Below, in pieces: positions 5,911 through 5,965 of a stretch of 5,965 nucleotides of DNA; position 1 is the first letter of the stretch; every line of letters begins with the position of its first letter. The notes beneath the pieces were generated by a model. That model did no database searches, was not told where the DNA came from, and worked only from the letters and a program-made list of their open reading frames with translations. The stretch comes from Candidatus Woesearchaeota archaeon. GTDB taxonomy: Archaea > Nanobdellota > Nanobdellia > Woesearchaeales > UBA583. The translations under genes and the position numbers were made by a program. The DNA lies in assembly GCA_007117405.1 (NCBI GenBank), contig SKGP01000024.1:1-5965 (forward strand), read 5' to 3'.

Positions 5911-5965
5911 ATGGAAGTAAAAATAATGATACTTTGGGGTTATTTTTTTTTAGGAATAGTTCTTC
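5911..5965 (+). CDS. Partial CDS, N-terminus of a probable membrane protein
   Basis: From ATG at 5911 the frame stays open to the window edge (18 codons plus one base) and reads MEVKIMILWGYFFLGIVL. The short polar start followed by a continuous hydrophobic run looks like a membrane anchor or signal segment. A TATA-like element about 25 nt upstream supports this start and a leaderless mRNA, like its neighbours; Met6 (5926) is an alternative. The fragment is too short to assign a family, and it could be a chance open frame. Confidence 0.5.
   Translation, partial: MEVKIMILWGYFFLGIVL

Noticed and set aside
1..5965. CRISPR arrays, insertion sequences, attachment sites or long direct repeats
   Set aside because: No spaced direct repeats, terminal inverted repeats, transposase or integrase sequences were seen; short A/T runs are explained by base composition.

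Overview
This 5,965-base window looks like part of an archaeal genome, most likely a small AT-rich DPANN-type archaeon (Woesearchaeota/Pacearchaeota-like). That placement is inference. It rests on very low GC, TATA boxes about 25 nt upstream of start codons that imply mostly leaderless mRNAs, T-tract terminators without strong hairpins, an archaeal-style secretion/pilus ATPase, and a membrane-anchored thioredoxin-like protein. No rRNA or other marker gene is present to fix the lineage.

Layout, left to right: (1) 25-726 (+), a membrane-anchored protein with a coiled-coil stalk and a C-terminal CxxC thioredoxin-like domain. (2) 727-965, an intergenic region holding a probable stand-alone structured RNA (771-909, +). 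It has its own TATA box, a long bipartite closing stem and a T-tract end. (3) 966-2132 (+), a compact RtcB RNA ligase. (4) 2149-3225 (-), a GMP reductase (GuaC) convergent with rtcB. (5) 3286-5586 (-), a 766-residue type II/IV secretion-system (TadA/FlaI-like) ATPase. (6) 5587-5910, a second gene-poor intergenic region. It carries the ATPase promoter on the minus strand and a second probable structured RNA on the plus strand (about 5730-5842), whose first hairpin loop can form a 7-bp pseudoknot with the downstream linker. (7) 5911-5965 (+), the start of a probable membrane protein that runs off the window.

The protein genes do not form one pathway. They cover RNA repair/splicing (RtcB), purine interconversion (GuaC), a secretion or pilus motor, and an envelope redox-type protein. 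Almost every transcription unit has its own promoter, so this looks like a set of single-gene units. The most interesting content is the pair of unannotated, promoter-equipped, T-tract-terminated structured RNAs. Neither matches tRNA, 5S rRNA, SRP RNA, RNase P RNA, C/D or H/ACA guide RNA by the motifs that can be checked by eye.
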